A stretch of DNA of 38,404 bases from Acidobacteriota bacterium (GTDB lineage: Bacteria > Acidobacteriota > Vicinamibacteria > Vicinamibacterales > JAFNAJ01), in the NCBI GenBank assembly GCA_017860085.1, contig JAFNAJ010000003.1, positions 1-38,404 of the forward strand. The letters are read 5' to 3'. Shown here piece after piece: positions 7,307 through 15,204 of the stretch (positions within the stretch are counted from its first letter, which is position 1; every line of letters starts with the position of its first letter). The notes under the pieces are model-generated. The model worked only from the letters and a program-made list of their open reading frames with translations. It was not told the DNA's origin and did not search any database. Position numbers and translations under genes: made by a program.

Positions 7307-8170
7307 ATGAGCATTCGCATCGGCATCATCGGTGGCAGCGGCCTCTACGACATGGCAGATCTGACCGATCGCGAGGACGTCCAGGTGTCGACGCCCTTCG
7401 GTGACCCGTCGGGGCCCTACGTCACGGGCACCCTTCGGGGGCAGCGCGTGGCGTTTCTCGCACGCCATGGGGTGGGCCATCGACTGATGCCGTCCGAGCT
7501 GAACTTCCGCGCGAACATCCACGGCTTGAAGCAGCTCGGCGTCGAGTGGATTCTGTCGGCGAGCGCCGTCGGGAGCCTCAAGGAGGACTACGCGCCGCTC
7601 GACCTGCTCCTGCCCGACCAGTTCTTCGATCGGACGAAGGGGCGTGTCAGCACGTTCTTCGGCCACGGACTCGTGGCGCACGTGTCGTTCGCGCACCCGG
7701 TCTGCCCGATGCTGCATGGCCTTGCCTACGAGGCGGCCCGCGCGTCAGGCGCGCGCGTGCATCGCGGCGGCACCTACGTGTGCATGGAGGGGCCGCAGTT
7801 CTCGACCAAGGCCGAGTCGATGCTCTACCGCTCGTGGGGCATGGACGTCATCGGCATGACCAACCTGCAGGAGGCCAAGCTCGCGAGAGAGGCCGAGATG
7901 TGCTACGTCACGATCGCGCTCGTGACCGACTACGACTGCTGGCACCCGGATCACGATCACGTCACGGTGGAGATGGTGATTGCCAACCTGACGCAGAACG
8001 CGCGCATGGCGCAGAAGGTGATTGCGAGCGCGGTGGAGCGGCTGCCGGTGAATCGGACGTGCGAGTGCGGCCATGCGCTGGCCACGGCCGTCATCACCCG
8101 GCCCGATGCGGTCCCGGCGCAGGCGCGCCGCGACCTCGACCTGCTCGTGGGCAGGTACCTCAAGGCCTGA
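7307..8170 (+). CDS. mtnP: S-methyl-5'-thioadenosine phosphorylase
   Basis: 287 residues, normal for the trimeric MTA phosphorylase/PNP family. It cleaves methylthioadenosine with phosphate to adenine and methylthioribose-1-phosphate in methionine salvage. Visible motifs are GGSGLYD (phosphate loop), FLARHGVGHRLMPSELNFRA, YVCMEGPQFSTKAES and VTDYDCWH. The two Asp of TDYD are those that recognise the 6-amino purine in MTAP, which favours adenine nucleosides over guanosine/inosine. The NLQEAKLARE segment replaces the more common PEA-type sequence. The adenosine kinase gene follows after 43 bases, so adenine nucleoside salvage is grouped here. Confidence 0.88.
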   Translation: MSIRIGIIGGSGLYDMADLTDREDVQVSTPFGDPSGPYVTGTLRGQRVAFLARHGVGHRLMPSELNFRANIHGLKQLGVEWILSASAVGSLKEDYAPLDLLLPDQFFDRTKGRVSTFFGHGLVAHVSFAHPVCPMLHGLAYEAARASGARVHRGGTYVCMEGPQFSTKAESMLYRSWGMDVIGMTNLQEAKLAREAEMCYVTIALVTDYDCWHPDHDHVTVEMVIANLTQNARMAQKVIASAVERLPVNRTCECGHALATAVITRPDAVPAQARRDLDLLVGRYLKA

Positions 8171-8213
8171 CCTCCGCACCCGAGAAACCCTTGGACCCGA
8201 GTAGGTTCAGAGA

Positions 8214-9155
8214 ATGCGCATCATCGTCACCGGTTCGATCGCGTACGACTACCTGATGTCGTTTCCGGGCTCGTTCCAGGAGCACTTCCTGCCGGATCAC
8301 CTCCAGCGGATCAGCCTCAGCTTCCTCGTCGACACGATGGAGAAGCGCCGGGGCGGCTGCGCGCCCAACATCGCCTACACCCTGGCGCTGCTCGGCGAAC
8401 GGCCCGCGATCATGGGCGCAGCCGGCCAGGACTTCGGCGAGTACCGGTCGTGGCTCGAGCGCTACGGCATCGACACATCGCTCGTGCGGCAGATTCCCGA
8501 CAAGTTCACGGCGTCGTTCTTCTGCAACACCGACCAGCAGAACAACCAGATCGCGTCCTTCTACACGGGCGCCATGGCGCACGCGGGCGAGCTGTCGTTT
8601 CGGGACGCAGGCCCGTGCGACCTCGCGATCATCTCGCCCAACGACCCGGGCGCGATGCTGCGGCATGCCGAGGAGTGTCGCGAGCTCGGCATCCGGTACA
8701 TCTACGACCCCGGTCAACAGTGCGCGCGAGCCGGTGGCGACGAACTGAAGGCGGGGATCATCGGCGCCGCCATTCTCATCTGCAACGACTACGAGTTCGA
8801 GCTGATTCGGCAGAAGACCGGACTTGGCGAGGGGCAGGTGCTCGAGCACTGCGAGGCGCTGGTCGTGACGCGAGGCGAGAAGGGGTCGGTCATCTACCAC
8901 GACAGCCGGCGCCTCGAGGTTCCTGCCGTGCCGGCCGTCAGGGAAACCGACCCGACCGGCGTCGGCGACGCGTTTCGCGCAGGATTCATGAAGGGGTTGG
9001 CGATTGGGGCGAACCACGAGGTGTGCGGGCGACTCGGCAGCGTGGCCGCCACGTACGCCCTCGAGCACCTGGGCGGCCAGAGTCACATGTTCACCTGGCA
9101 GGAGTTCCAGGAGCGGTATGCGCGCCACTTCGGGGCCGGGGCGTTTGCAGGCTGA
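8214..9155 (+). CDS. adoK: Adenosine kinase, PfkB family (mycobacterial AdoK type)
   Basis: 313 residues. The N-terminus (IVTGSIAYDYLMSFPGSF, then LPDHLQRISLSFLVD) and the segment QIASFYTGAMAHA strongly resemble the Mycobacterium tuberculosis adenosine kinase rather than the eukaryotic type. The PfkB signature near the C-terminus, DPTGVGDAFRAGF, contains the catalytic Asp and anion hole. It should phosphorylate adenosine to AMP with ATP. Pairing with mtnP is consistent with salvage of adenosine and methylthioadenosine. The resemblance to AdoK is from memory of that sequence, not from a search. Confidence 0.85.
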   Translation: MRIIVTGSIAYDYLMSFPGSFQEHFLPDHLQRISLSFLVDTMEKRRGGCAPNIAYTLALLGERPAIMGAAGQDFGEYRSWLERYGIDTSLVRQIPDKFTASFFCNTDQQNNQIASFYTGAMAHAGELSFRDAGPCDLAIISPNDPGAMLRHAEECRELGIRYIYDPGQQCARAGGDELKAGIIGAAILICNDYEFELIRQKTGLGEGQVLEHCEALVVTRGEKGSVIYHDSRRLEVPAVPAVRETDPTGVGDAFRAGFMKGLAIGANHEVCGRLGSVAATYALEHLGGQSHMFTWQEFQERYARHFGAGAFAG

Positions 9156-9654
9156 TGCCTGGCGCGCGGGCCTCGTGGCGCTGGTGCTGGCAGCCTCGAC
9201 GACCTGGGCCGCCCTCCTGTGGTGGGCGCCGATCGCGCTTGCCGGTGTGACCGCCCGCGGGAGCGGGGGCCTCGTGCCCCTCGCGTCGTACGCGGCAGGT
9301 CGCACCGTGTGCCACCAGCGGCCGGAGCGGTCGTTCACCGTCGCCGGCATTCGACAGCCCGTCTGTGCGCGCTGCGCCGGGCTCTATCTCGGCGCACCCC
9401 TCGGTGTGGCGTGTGCCATCGCCGTGGCGCGACGGAAGGACCGCCGTCGAGCGGCGCAGATCCCGCCACGCGTGGCGCGCCGCGTGGTCGCGTGGGCGGC
9501 GGCACCGATGCTGGCCACCATCGCCATCGAGTGGAGCAGGGCGGCCCAGCCCGGGAATGGCCTCCGCTTCGTGCTCGCCGTTCCACTGGGCGCTGCCGTC
9601 GGATGGGTGACTGCCGCGGCGACCCTGCGCCAGATTGACGAAGGGCTGGAGTAA
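9118..9654 (+). CDS. DUF2085 membrane protein
   Basis: 178 residues from ATG 9118, which overlaps the end of adoK by 38 bases. A TTG at 9145 is an alternative start. There are three likely membrane segments: about residues 17-43 (LVALVLAASTTWAALLWWAPIALAG), a middle one near YLGAPLGVACAIAV, and a C-terminal one near LRFVLAVPLGAAVGWV. Between the first two is the DUF2085 core, CHQRPERSF followed by CARCAGLYLG, whose Cys/His residues could bind a metal or form a disulfide. Biochemical function is unknown for the family. It starts a run of four small membrane-protein genes. Confidence 0.78.
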   Translation: MRATSGPGRLQADAWRAGLVALVLAASTTWAALLWWAPIALAGVTARGSGGLVPLASYAAGRTVCHQRPERSFTVAGIRQPVCARCAGLYLGAPLGVACAIAVARRKDRRRAAQIPPRVARRVVAWAAAPMLATIAIEWSRAAQPGNGLRFVLAVPLGAAVGWVTAAATLRQIDEGLE

Positions 9655-9669
9655 ACTAGCGCCACGCTC

Positions 9670-10071
9670 ATGGCAGGCCCGACCGCGTCCGTGACTCCCT
9701 CGCTCACGCCCCTCACCGCCGCATTGCTCGCGGTGTGTGCCTGGTTCGTTCCGGGCGTCGGACACCTCTGGCTCAGGCGAACCCAGAAGGGCATCGTGTT
9801 CCTCGCCGTGCTGCCAGTGATGTTCGCCATCGGGCTCGCGCTCCAGGGTCGGCTCTTCCCGTTTCACATACCTGAGCCGCTCGTGGCGCTCGCCGCCCTC
9901 GCCGACCTTGGCATCGGTGCGCTCTACTTCGTGGCCTGGGGACTCGGCCTCGGCGCGGGCAACGTCGTGGCGCCGAGCTACGAGTACGGCAACACGTTCC
10001 TCATCGTCGCCGGCCTGCTGAACGTGCTCGTCGCGCTCGATGCGTACGACATCGCCGTGGGGCGCAAGTAG
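9670..10071 (+). CDS. Small multi-spanning membrane protein
   Basis: 133 residues with about four hydrophobic segments. The first contains WFVPGVGHLWLRRTQKGIVFL, a pattern seen in small bacterial TM-pair proteins and possibly the DUF6677 group; that family name is a guess. The C-terminal half includes YEYGNTFLIVAGLLNVLVALDAYDIA. There is no signal for enzymatic activity. It lies 15 bases after the DUF2085 gene and 18 bases before another small membrane protein, so it probably belongs to the same transcript. Confidence 0.7.
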   Translation: MAGPTASVTPSLTPLTAALLAVCAWFVPGVGHLWLRRTQKGIVFLAVLPVMFAIGLALQGRLFPFHIPEPLVALAALADLGIGALYFVAWGLGLGAGNVVAPSYEYGNTFLIVAGLLNVLVALDAYDIAVGRK

Positions 10072-10089
10072 CCGTCGCACAGAACGCGC

Positions 10090-10272
10090 ATGCACAGCCA
10101 CCTGCTGCTTCTCGTTGTGTTCTCAGCCCTGACCTCGCTGGTGTTCGCCGTGCTGCAGCGGGACACGCCGCGCGAGCAGGGTCGGCTGTGGCTCCTGCTG
10201 TTCGCCGGGTTCCTGGGCGCGGCGCTGGTGCTGGGCTGGGTCATGTACCCGTTCCCAGGCGGACCAGCCTGA
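10090..10272 (+). CDS. Small two-helix membrane protein
   Basis: 60 residues with two hydrophobic stretches (about 4-20, LLLLVVFSALTSLVFAVL, and 34-52, LLLFAGFLGAALVLGWV) joined by a charged loop (QRDTPREQGR). This makes a helical hairpin with both ends on the same side. No recognised family. Codon use, placement in the membrane-gene run and clean spacing support it as real. No strong Shine-Dalgarno is visible. Confidence 0.6.
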   Translation: MHSHLLLLVVFSALTSLVFAVLQRDTPREQGRLWLLLFAGFLGAALVLGWVMYPFPGGPA

Positions 10273-10295
10273 CCCCTCGGGCGCGGCCACTCCCC

Positions 10296-10808
10296 GTGTC
10301 ATCGGTTCAGCCTCAGGATTCCCGCACGCGCGGGCCCCATGCGTGGATCCGTTCGTGGTGGCCGGCTGCCGTCTGGGCCACGGCGATCTTCACAGCGTCC
10401 TCACTGCCCGGGGCAGCCCCGCACGGGCCGGGTTTCGACAAGCTCGCGCACGGTGTGGCATACGCCGTGCTGGCGGTGCTGGTGGCGCGAGGCCTCGCCG
10501 ACCGTTGGCGGCGGGCCGTGACCCCGAAGATGGCCTGGCTGACCGTGCTGATCGCGACGCTCTACGGCGTGACCGATGAGTATCACCAGACGTTCGTGCC
10601 GTCGCGCAGCGCCGAGGGGCTTGACGTGGTGGCCGACGCGGTCGGGGCCTTTGCAGGTGCGGGCGCCGCCTGGGCGTGGGGTTATACTTCCAGTCGAGCA
10701 AAGAGCCATGTCATACGAGAACCTCATCCTCACCCACGAGGGGCCGGTGGCGATCGTCACGATCAACCGGCCGGCCGTCCTCAACGCGCTGAACGGTCGG
10801 ACCATTGA
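10296..10808 (+). CDS. VanZ-like membrane protein
   Basis: 170 residues from GTG 10296. The VanZ pattern is clear: a first helix WPAAVWATAIFTASSLPG, then FDKLAHGVAYAVLAVLVARGL, then LIATLYGVTDEYHQTFVPSRSAEGLDVVADAVGAF. The conserved Asp, His, Glu and Gln positions (DK..H, DE.HQ.F.P.R) are present. VanZ itself gives low-level teicoplanin resistance by an unknown route, and most relatives are uncharacterised. The last helix ends near base 10690, but the frame continues as a hydrophilic, His/Pro/Arg-rich tail of about 35 residues. That tail overlaps the enoyl-CoA hydratase gene by 101 bases, and it is unlike VanZ and may have no function. Confidence 0.75.
   Translation: MSSVQPQDSRTRGPHAWIRSWWPAAVWATAIFTASSLPGAAPHGPGFDKLAHGVAYAVLAVLVARGLADRWRRAVTPKMAWLTVLIATLYGVTDEYHQTFVPSRSAEGLDVVADAVGAFAGAGAAWAWGYTSSRAKSHVIREPHPHPRGAGGDRHDQPAGRPQRAERSDH
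10683..10688 (+). promoter_or_regulatory. Possible -10 element for enoyl-CoA hydratase
   Basis: TATACT at 10683-10688 lies 19 bases upstream of the ATG at 10708, inside the end of the VanZ-like gene. There is no -35 at a proper distance (TTGCAG at 10651 is too far). Confidence 0.3.
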
Positions 10809-11490
10809 CGAGCTGCGGCGGGTCATGCTCGAGGTCCGGCACGACCCGGAAATCCGCGTCGTCATCGTGACCGGGGCAGGCGACCGGGCGTTCGTGGCCG
10901 GCGCCGACATCACGGAGCTCGCCGAGCAGGACCCTGCCGGTGGCCGTGAGATGGCGCTGAAGGGGCAGCACGTGTTCGACCTGGTCGAGCAGCTCGGCAA
11001 GCCCGTCATCGCCGCGATCAACGGCTTCGCCCTGGGCGGTGGCTGCGAGCTGGCCATGGCGTGCACCTTCCGGATCGCCGCGGACACGGCGAAGCTGGGG
11101 CAGCCGGAGATCAACCTCGGGATCATTCCAGGCTACGCGGGGACCCAGCGGCTTGTCCGACTGGCCGGGCGCGACCGGGCGATGGACCTCACCCTGACGG
11201 GCCGGCACGTGTCCGCCGACGAGGCGCACGCGATGGGGCTCGTCACACGAGTCGTCCCCGCGGCGTCGTTGATGGACGAGGTGCGGGCGCTGGCGGCCCA
11301 GCTGGCGGCGAAGCCGCCCCTGGCAGTCCGCTTCGCCATGGACGCGATCAACCGCGGCCCTGACATGCCGTTTCGTGAAGGCTGTGCCCTCGAGGCAGCG
11401 TTGTTTGGCCTTGCCGCGGCCACCGAGGACATGCGCGAGGGAACGCGGGCGTTTCTCGAGAAGCGCAAGCCGGCGTTCCGGGGCCGCTAG
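10708..11490 (+). CDS. Enoyl-CoA hydratase (crotonase family)
   Basis: 260 residues, a normal crotonase length. It adds water to trans-2-enoyl-CoA in beta-oxidation. Oxyanion-hole segments AFVAGADITEL and ALGGGCELAMAC are present. Both catalytic glutamates are found 20 residues apart, Glu114 in GGGCELAM and Glu134 in GQPEINLG, as in rat mitochondrial crotonase, so genuine hydratase activity is likely. The start at ATG 10708 (SYENLILTHEGPVAIVTINRP) is the natural family start; upstream in-frame codons belong to the VanZ overlap. The stop codon shares a base with the ribH start. Confidence 0.92.
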   Translation: MSYENLILTHEGPVAIVTINRPAVLNALNGRTIDELRRVMLEVRHDPEIRVVIVTGAGDRAFVAGADITELAEQDPAGGREMALKGQHVFDLVEQLGKPVIAAINGFALGGGCELAMACTFRIAADTAKLGQPEINLGIIPGYAGTQRLVRLAGRDRAMDLTLTGRHVSADEAHAMGLVTRVVPAASLMDEVRALAAQLAAKPPLAVRFAMDAINRGPDMPFREGCALEAALFGLAAATEDMREGTRAFLEKRKPAFRGR

Positions 11491-11990
11491 TGCGCCACAC
11501 GAGCGACGCGCCACCGGTCGCCGACGCCCGGGGCCTTCGCCTGGCCCTCGTGGTCTCTCGCTTCAACTCCGAGGTCACGTCGCGTCTGCTGGACGGGGCC
11601 CGGTCAGCGTTGGCGAAGGCGGGGTCGCAGCCGAGCGCCGTCGAGACGTTCGAGGTGCCTGGCGCCTTCGAGATCCCGTTCGCCGCGCGCGCCGCCGCCA
11701 GCACGGGTCGCTTCGACGCCGTCGTGTGCCTCGGCTGTGTCATTCGCGGCGAGACGCCGCACTTCGAGTACATCTCGTCGGCGGTCGCGCACGGTGTGGC
11801 GGCAGCCTCCGGTGCGACCGGGGTGCCCATCACCTTTGGCGTGCTGACGACCAACACGCTTGAAGAAGCGCTGGCGCGCTCGGAGGAAGGGCCGTCGAAC
11901 AAGGGGTGGGAGGCCGCGTCTGCGGCCATCGACATGGCGAAGCTCGTCCGGCGGATGCACGTGGCCAGGGTGCCGGGCCAGCGCGTGTGA
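11490..11990 (+). CDS. ribH: 6,7-dimethyl-8-ribityllumazine synthase
   Basis: 166 residues from GTG 11490. RibH condenses 5-amino-6-ribitylaminouracil with 3,4-dihydroxy-2-butanone 4-phosphate, the penultimate step of riboflavin synthesis, and usually forms icosahedral or pentameric shells. Diagnostic segments are VVSRFNSEVTSRLLDGA, FEVPGAFEIPFAA, VVCLGCVIRGETPHFEYIS and VPITFGVLTTNTLEEA. The catalytic His expected near FEYISSAVAHG is present. The stop overlaps the nusB ATG by one base; ribH-nusB is a very widespread pair. Confidence 0.95.
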   Translation: MRHTSDAPPVADARGLRLALVVSRFNSEVTSRLLDGARSALAKAGSQPSAVETFEVPGAFEIPFAARAAASTGRFDAVVCLGCVIRGETPHFEYISSAVAHGVAAASGATGVPITFGVLTTNTLEEALARSEEGPSNKGWEAASAAIDMAKLVRRMHVARVPGQRV

Positions 11991-12463
11991 TGTCCGAACC
12001 ACTGTCCCGGGAGGCGCGACGCCGCGCGCGCAGGGCGGCGCTGCAGATGCTCTACGAGTGGGAGGTCGGCGGGCTCGACCTCGACGAGGTGCGCGAGGTC
12101 TACCGCGCCATGCAGCAGACACCGCTCGACGATGAGGAAGAGCGGTTTGCGACAGGCCTGCTGCGCGGCACCGTCTCGCGACTACACGAGGTGGACGCGC
12201 TGATCGCGAGCCAGGCCGAACACTGGCGACTCGAGCGCATGGCGCTCGTCGACCGGGCCATCCTCCGGTTGGCCGTGTTCGAGTTGCTGGCAGCGCCGGC
12301 GACCCCGAGGCCGGTCGTCATCAACGAGGCGATCGAGCTGGCGAAGACGTTCAGCACGGATGCGGCGGTGAAGTTCGTCAACGGGATACTCGACGGCGTG
12401 GCCAAGCGGGTCGCCGAGGGCCCGCCCGACGATGTGCCGGCGCCGCGGCCCGAGACACCATGA
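11990..12463 (+). CDS. nusB: Transcription antitermination factor NusB
   Basis: 157 residues, all-helical NusB fold. The N-terminal segment ARRRARRAALQMLYEWEVGG is the RNA-binding start of the family, and the C-terminal VINEAIELAKTFSTDAAVKFVNGILDGVAK is the signature. NusB binds boxA RNA with NusE (S10) to support rRNA antitermination. ATG 11990 (ATGT overlapping the ribH TGA) is the start. The 3' end overlaps lysS by 4 bases (ATGA). Confidence 0.95.
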   Translation: MSEPLSREARRRARRAALQMLYEWEVGGLDLDEVREVYRAMQQTPLDDEEERFATGLLRGTVSRLHEVDALIASQAEHWRLERMALVDRAILRLAVFELLAAPATPRPVVINEAIELAKTFSTDAAVKFVNGILDGVAKRVAEGPPDDVPAPRPETP

Positions 12464-13962
12464 GCCATCAGGACGTACAAATCGCGCAGCGTCGGGCCAA
12501 CTTCGAGGCCCTCGTCGCCCTCGGCGTCGCGCCCTACCCGAGCGGTTTCGCCCGCACGCATCGCATCACCGATCTCGTTGCCGAGCACGGTGACCGGGCG
12601 GCCGGCGACCTCGAGCAGGCGCACGTCACGGCGGCGGTTGCGGGTCGCATCCTGGGAGTCCGCAGCTTCGGCAAGGCTTCCTTCCTCGTGCTCACGGACG
12701 GGGTGGCCAGGGTCCAGGTCTACATTCGCCAGGATGCCCTGCCCGAGCGCGATTTCGCGGCGTTCAGGCTGCTCGACTACGGCGACATCATCGGCGTGAG
12801 CGGGCGGTTGTTCCGGACGCGGACCAACGAGTTCTCGATCTGGGCATCGGGGCTCGAGTTTCTCGCCAAGTGCTTCGTGCCGCTGCCCGAGAAGTGGCAC
12901 GGGCTGCAGGACGTCGAACTCCGGTACCGGCAGCGCTATCTCGACCTCATCGTCAATCCGGACGTGCGTCGCGTGTTCGAGGTCCGCAGCCGCGCCGTTG
13001 CAGCCATCCGCGAGTTCTACCTGGCGCGCGGGTTCCTCGAAGTCGAGACGCCCATGATGCAGCCCCTCGCGGGGGGCGCGCTCGCGCGGCCGTTCGTGAC
13101 GCACCACAACGCGCTCGACATGGACCTGTTCCTGCGGATCGCGCCGGAGCTCTACCTGAAGCGGCTGGTCGTCGGGGGCATGGAGCGCGTGTTCGAAATC
13201 AACCGGAACTTCCGCAACGAGGGCATCTCGACGCAGCACAATCCCGAGTTCACGATGCTCGAGTCGTACGAGGCTTACGCCGACTACAACGACGTGATGG
13301 CGATGATCGAGGAACTGATCGTCCACGTGGCCACGGCGACGCTCGGCGTCGGGGAGCTCGAGTTCGGGGATTGCCGGATCGCGCTTGGGCGTCCCTTCCG
13401 GCGGCTCTCCCTTCGCGAGGCCGCGGCGGAGCGGGCCTCGGAACGTCTGGGCGAACTCGTCTCACCTTCCGACCTCCGCGTCGCCGACCGGGCGACCCGC
13501 ATCGCCCGCCGGCTCGACGTGGGGGTGGAAGCGAGCGACGGTCCCGGGAAGGTCGCCACGAAGGTGTTCGAGGCACTCTGGCAGGAGTCGCTGGTCGAGC
13601 CAACCTACGTCTACGATTTTCCGACCGAGGTGTCGCCTCTCTCCAAGCAGCGCCCGGACGATCCAGATACCGTCGAACGGTTCGAGCTCTACATCGGCGG
13701 CTTCGAGGTGGCCAACGGCTTCAGCGAGCTCAACGATCCCGAGGAACAGCGCCGGCGCTTCGAGGACCAGTTGCGGCAGCGTCAGGCGGGCGATGCCGAG
13801 GCGCACGCGATGGACCTCGACTACCTCTGGGCCCTGCAACACGGGTTGCCACCGACCGGGGGCGTGGGCGTCGGCATCGACCGGCTCGTGATGCTGCTTT
13901 CCGGCTGCCCCTCGATCAGGGACGTCATCTTGTTCCCCTTGATGCGACCACGCGCGGAGTGA
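12460..13962 (+). CDS. lysS: Lysyl-tRNA synthetase, class II
   Basis: 500 residues, the usual class II LysRS length. An N-terminal OB-fold anticodon-binding domain (about 45-150, VAGRILGVRSFGKASFLVLTDG) is followed by the class II catalytic core. Motif 2 is FEINRNFRNEGISTQHNPEFTMLE and motif 3 is GVGVGIDRLVMLL. The inserted Lys-specific segments YRQRYLDLIVNPDVR and SYEAYADYNDVM are also present. It charges tRNA-Lys. It overlaps nusB by 4 bases and is followed 6 bases later by lolC, so translation and envelope export genes are joined in one tight operon. Confidence 0.96.
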   Translation: MSHQDVQIAQRRANFEALVALGVAPYPSGFARTHRITDLVAEHGDRAAGDLEQAHVTAAVAGRILGVRSFGKASFLVLTDGVARVQVYIRQDALPERDFAAFRLLDYGDIIGVSGRLFRTRTNEFSIWASGLEFLAKCFVPLPEKWHGLQDVELRYRQRYLDLIVNPDVRRVFEVRSRAVAAIREFYLARGFLEVETPMMQPLAGGALARPFVTHHNALDMDLFLRIAPELYLKRLVVGGMERVFEINRNFRNEGISTQHNPEFTMLESYEAYADYNDVMAMIEELIVHVATATLGVGELEFGDCRIALGRPFRRLSLREAAAERASERLGELVSPSDLRVADRATRIARRLDVGVEASDGPGKVATKVFEALWQESLVEPTYVYDFPTEVSPLSKQRPDDPDTVERFELYIGGFEVANGFSELNDPEEQRRRFEDQLRQRQAGDAEAHAMDLDYLWALQHGLPPTGGVGVGIDRLVMLLSGCPSIRDVILFPLMRPRAE

Positions 13963-13968
13963 CGCCGC

Positions 13969-15204
13969 ATGGGGCTGCCCTTCGAGCTCTACGTGGCGCT
14001 GCGCTACCTGCTGGCGAGGCGCAAACAGGCCTTCATCTCCCTGATCTCGTTCGTCTCCATCCTGGGGGTGGCCGTCGGCGTCATGGCGCTGGTGATCGCC
14101 CTCGCCCTGATGACCGGGCTCCAAGGCGAGCTCCGCGACCGCATCGTCGGGTCGGCCGCCCACGTCTACGTGTGGAAGCTGGGCGAAGGTGGCATCACCG
14201 ATTACGAGTCCGAGGCGAAGGCGCTGATCAAGGTGCCGGGTGTGCTGGGCGCGGCTCCGGCCATGCTGGGCAAGGCGCTCGTCAACACCGAGCGGGCCGA
14301 GGCGTTCATCACCCTCAAGGGGGTGGACGCACGGCTCGAGCGTGACGTGACCGAAATCGCGCGCGCCCTGCAGAGCGGCAGCCTCGACGACCTGGAACGC
14401 AGCTCCGCTGAGGGGCTCGAGGGCATCGCGATCGGCCGGGAGCTGTCGAATCAGCTCGGTGCGGCCGTGGGCGACGTCGTGACCGTGCTCACGCCCCACG
14501 GCTCGCTGTCGCCCATGGGGATGCTGCCGCGCACCCGTCGGCTGCGCGTCGTCGCGGTCTTCTCGATGGGGCTCTACGAGCTCGACGCTGCCTACGGGTT
14601 CGTCTCGCTCCGGGTCGCCGGGCGGCTGCTCGACCGCGCCCATCCGGACTTCATCCAGCTGCGCGTCGACGACATCTACGCCGCGCCTGACATTGCCGAC
14701 GAGATCCCGCGCCGGTTGGGCGAGCGCTATCTGACACAGGACTGGGCCGACATGAACCGGTCGCTGTTCTCGGCCCTGTGGCTCGAGAAGATGGCCATTT
14801 CCATCACGATCGGGCTCATCGTGACGGTGGCCGCGCTCAACATCGTCGCGTCGCTCGTGCTGCTGGTCATGGAGAAGAGCCGCGACATCGCGATTCTCAA
14901 GACGATGGGGGCGTCGGCCGGGAGCGTGATGCGGATCTTCGTCCTGCAGGGGCTCATCATCGGCCTGATCGGCACGGCTGTTGGGGCCGCCGGCGGGCTG
15001 GCCCTTGCGACCGTGCTCGACCGGTATCGCCTGATCCGCCTCCCCATGGACGTGTACCAGGTGTCGTACGTCCCGTTCACGATTCAGCCCCGCGATTTCA
15101 TCATCGTGATCGTGGTGGCCGTGCTGATCTGCCTGGTCGCCACGATCTACCCATCGCGGCAGGCGTCCCGGCTCGACCCCGCCGAGGCTCTGAGGTACCA
15201 GTGA
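13969..15204 (+). CDS. lolC: LolC/LolE-type lipoprotein-releasing permease
   Basis: 411 residues. It has an N-terminal membrane helix (about 22-48, AFISLISFVSILGVAVGVMALVIALAL), a large periplasmic domain (about 50-270) and three C-terminal helices in an FtsX/MacB-like domain with the ILKTMGAS coupling motif. LolC/E with LolD extracts mature lipoproteins from the inner membrane and hands them to LolA. Only one permease gene is present, so it probably forms a homodimer (LolF-like) rather than the C/E heterodimer. That is inference, because a second permease could lie elsewhere. The stop overlaps the lolD GTG by 4 bases. Confidence 0.92.
   Translation: MGLPFELYVALRYLLARRKQAFISLISFVSILGVAVGVMALVIALALMTGLQGELRDRIVGSAAHVYVWKLGEGGITDYESEAKALIKVPGVLGAAPAMLGKALVNTERAEAFITLKGVDARLERDVTEIARALQSGSLDDLERSSAEGLEGIAIGRELSNQLGAAVGDVVTVLTPHGSLSPMGMLPRTRRLRVVAVFSMGLYELDAAYGFVSLRVAGRLLDRAHPDFIQLRVDDIYAAPDIADEIPRRLGERYLTQDWADMNRSLFSALWLEKMAISITIGLIVTVAALNIVASLVLLVMEKSRDIAILKTMGASAGSVMRIFVLQGLIIGLIGTAVGAAGGLALATVLDRYRLIRLPMDVYQVSYVPFTIQPRDFIIVIVVAVLICLVATIYPSRQASRLDPAEALRYQ

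Noticed and set aside
9635..9657. Promoter TTGACG...TAAACT before the small membrane protein at 9670
   Set aside because: The spacing between the hexamers is only about 11 bases, too short for a working sigma-70 promoter.
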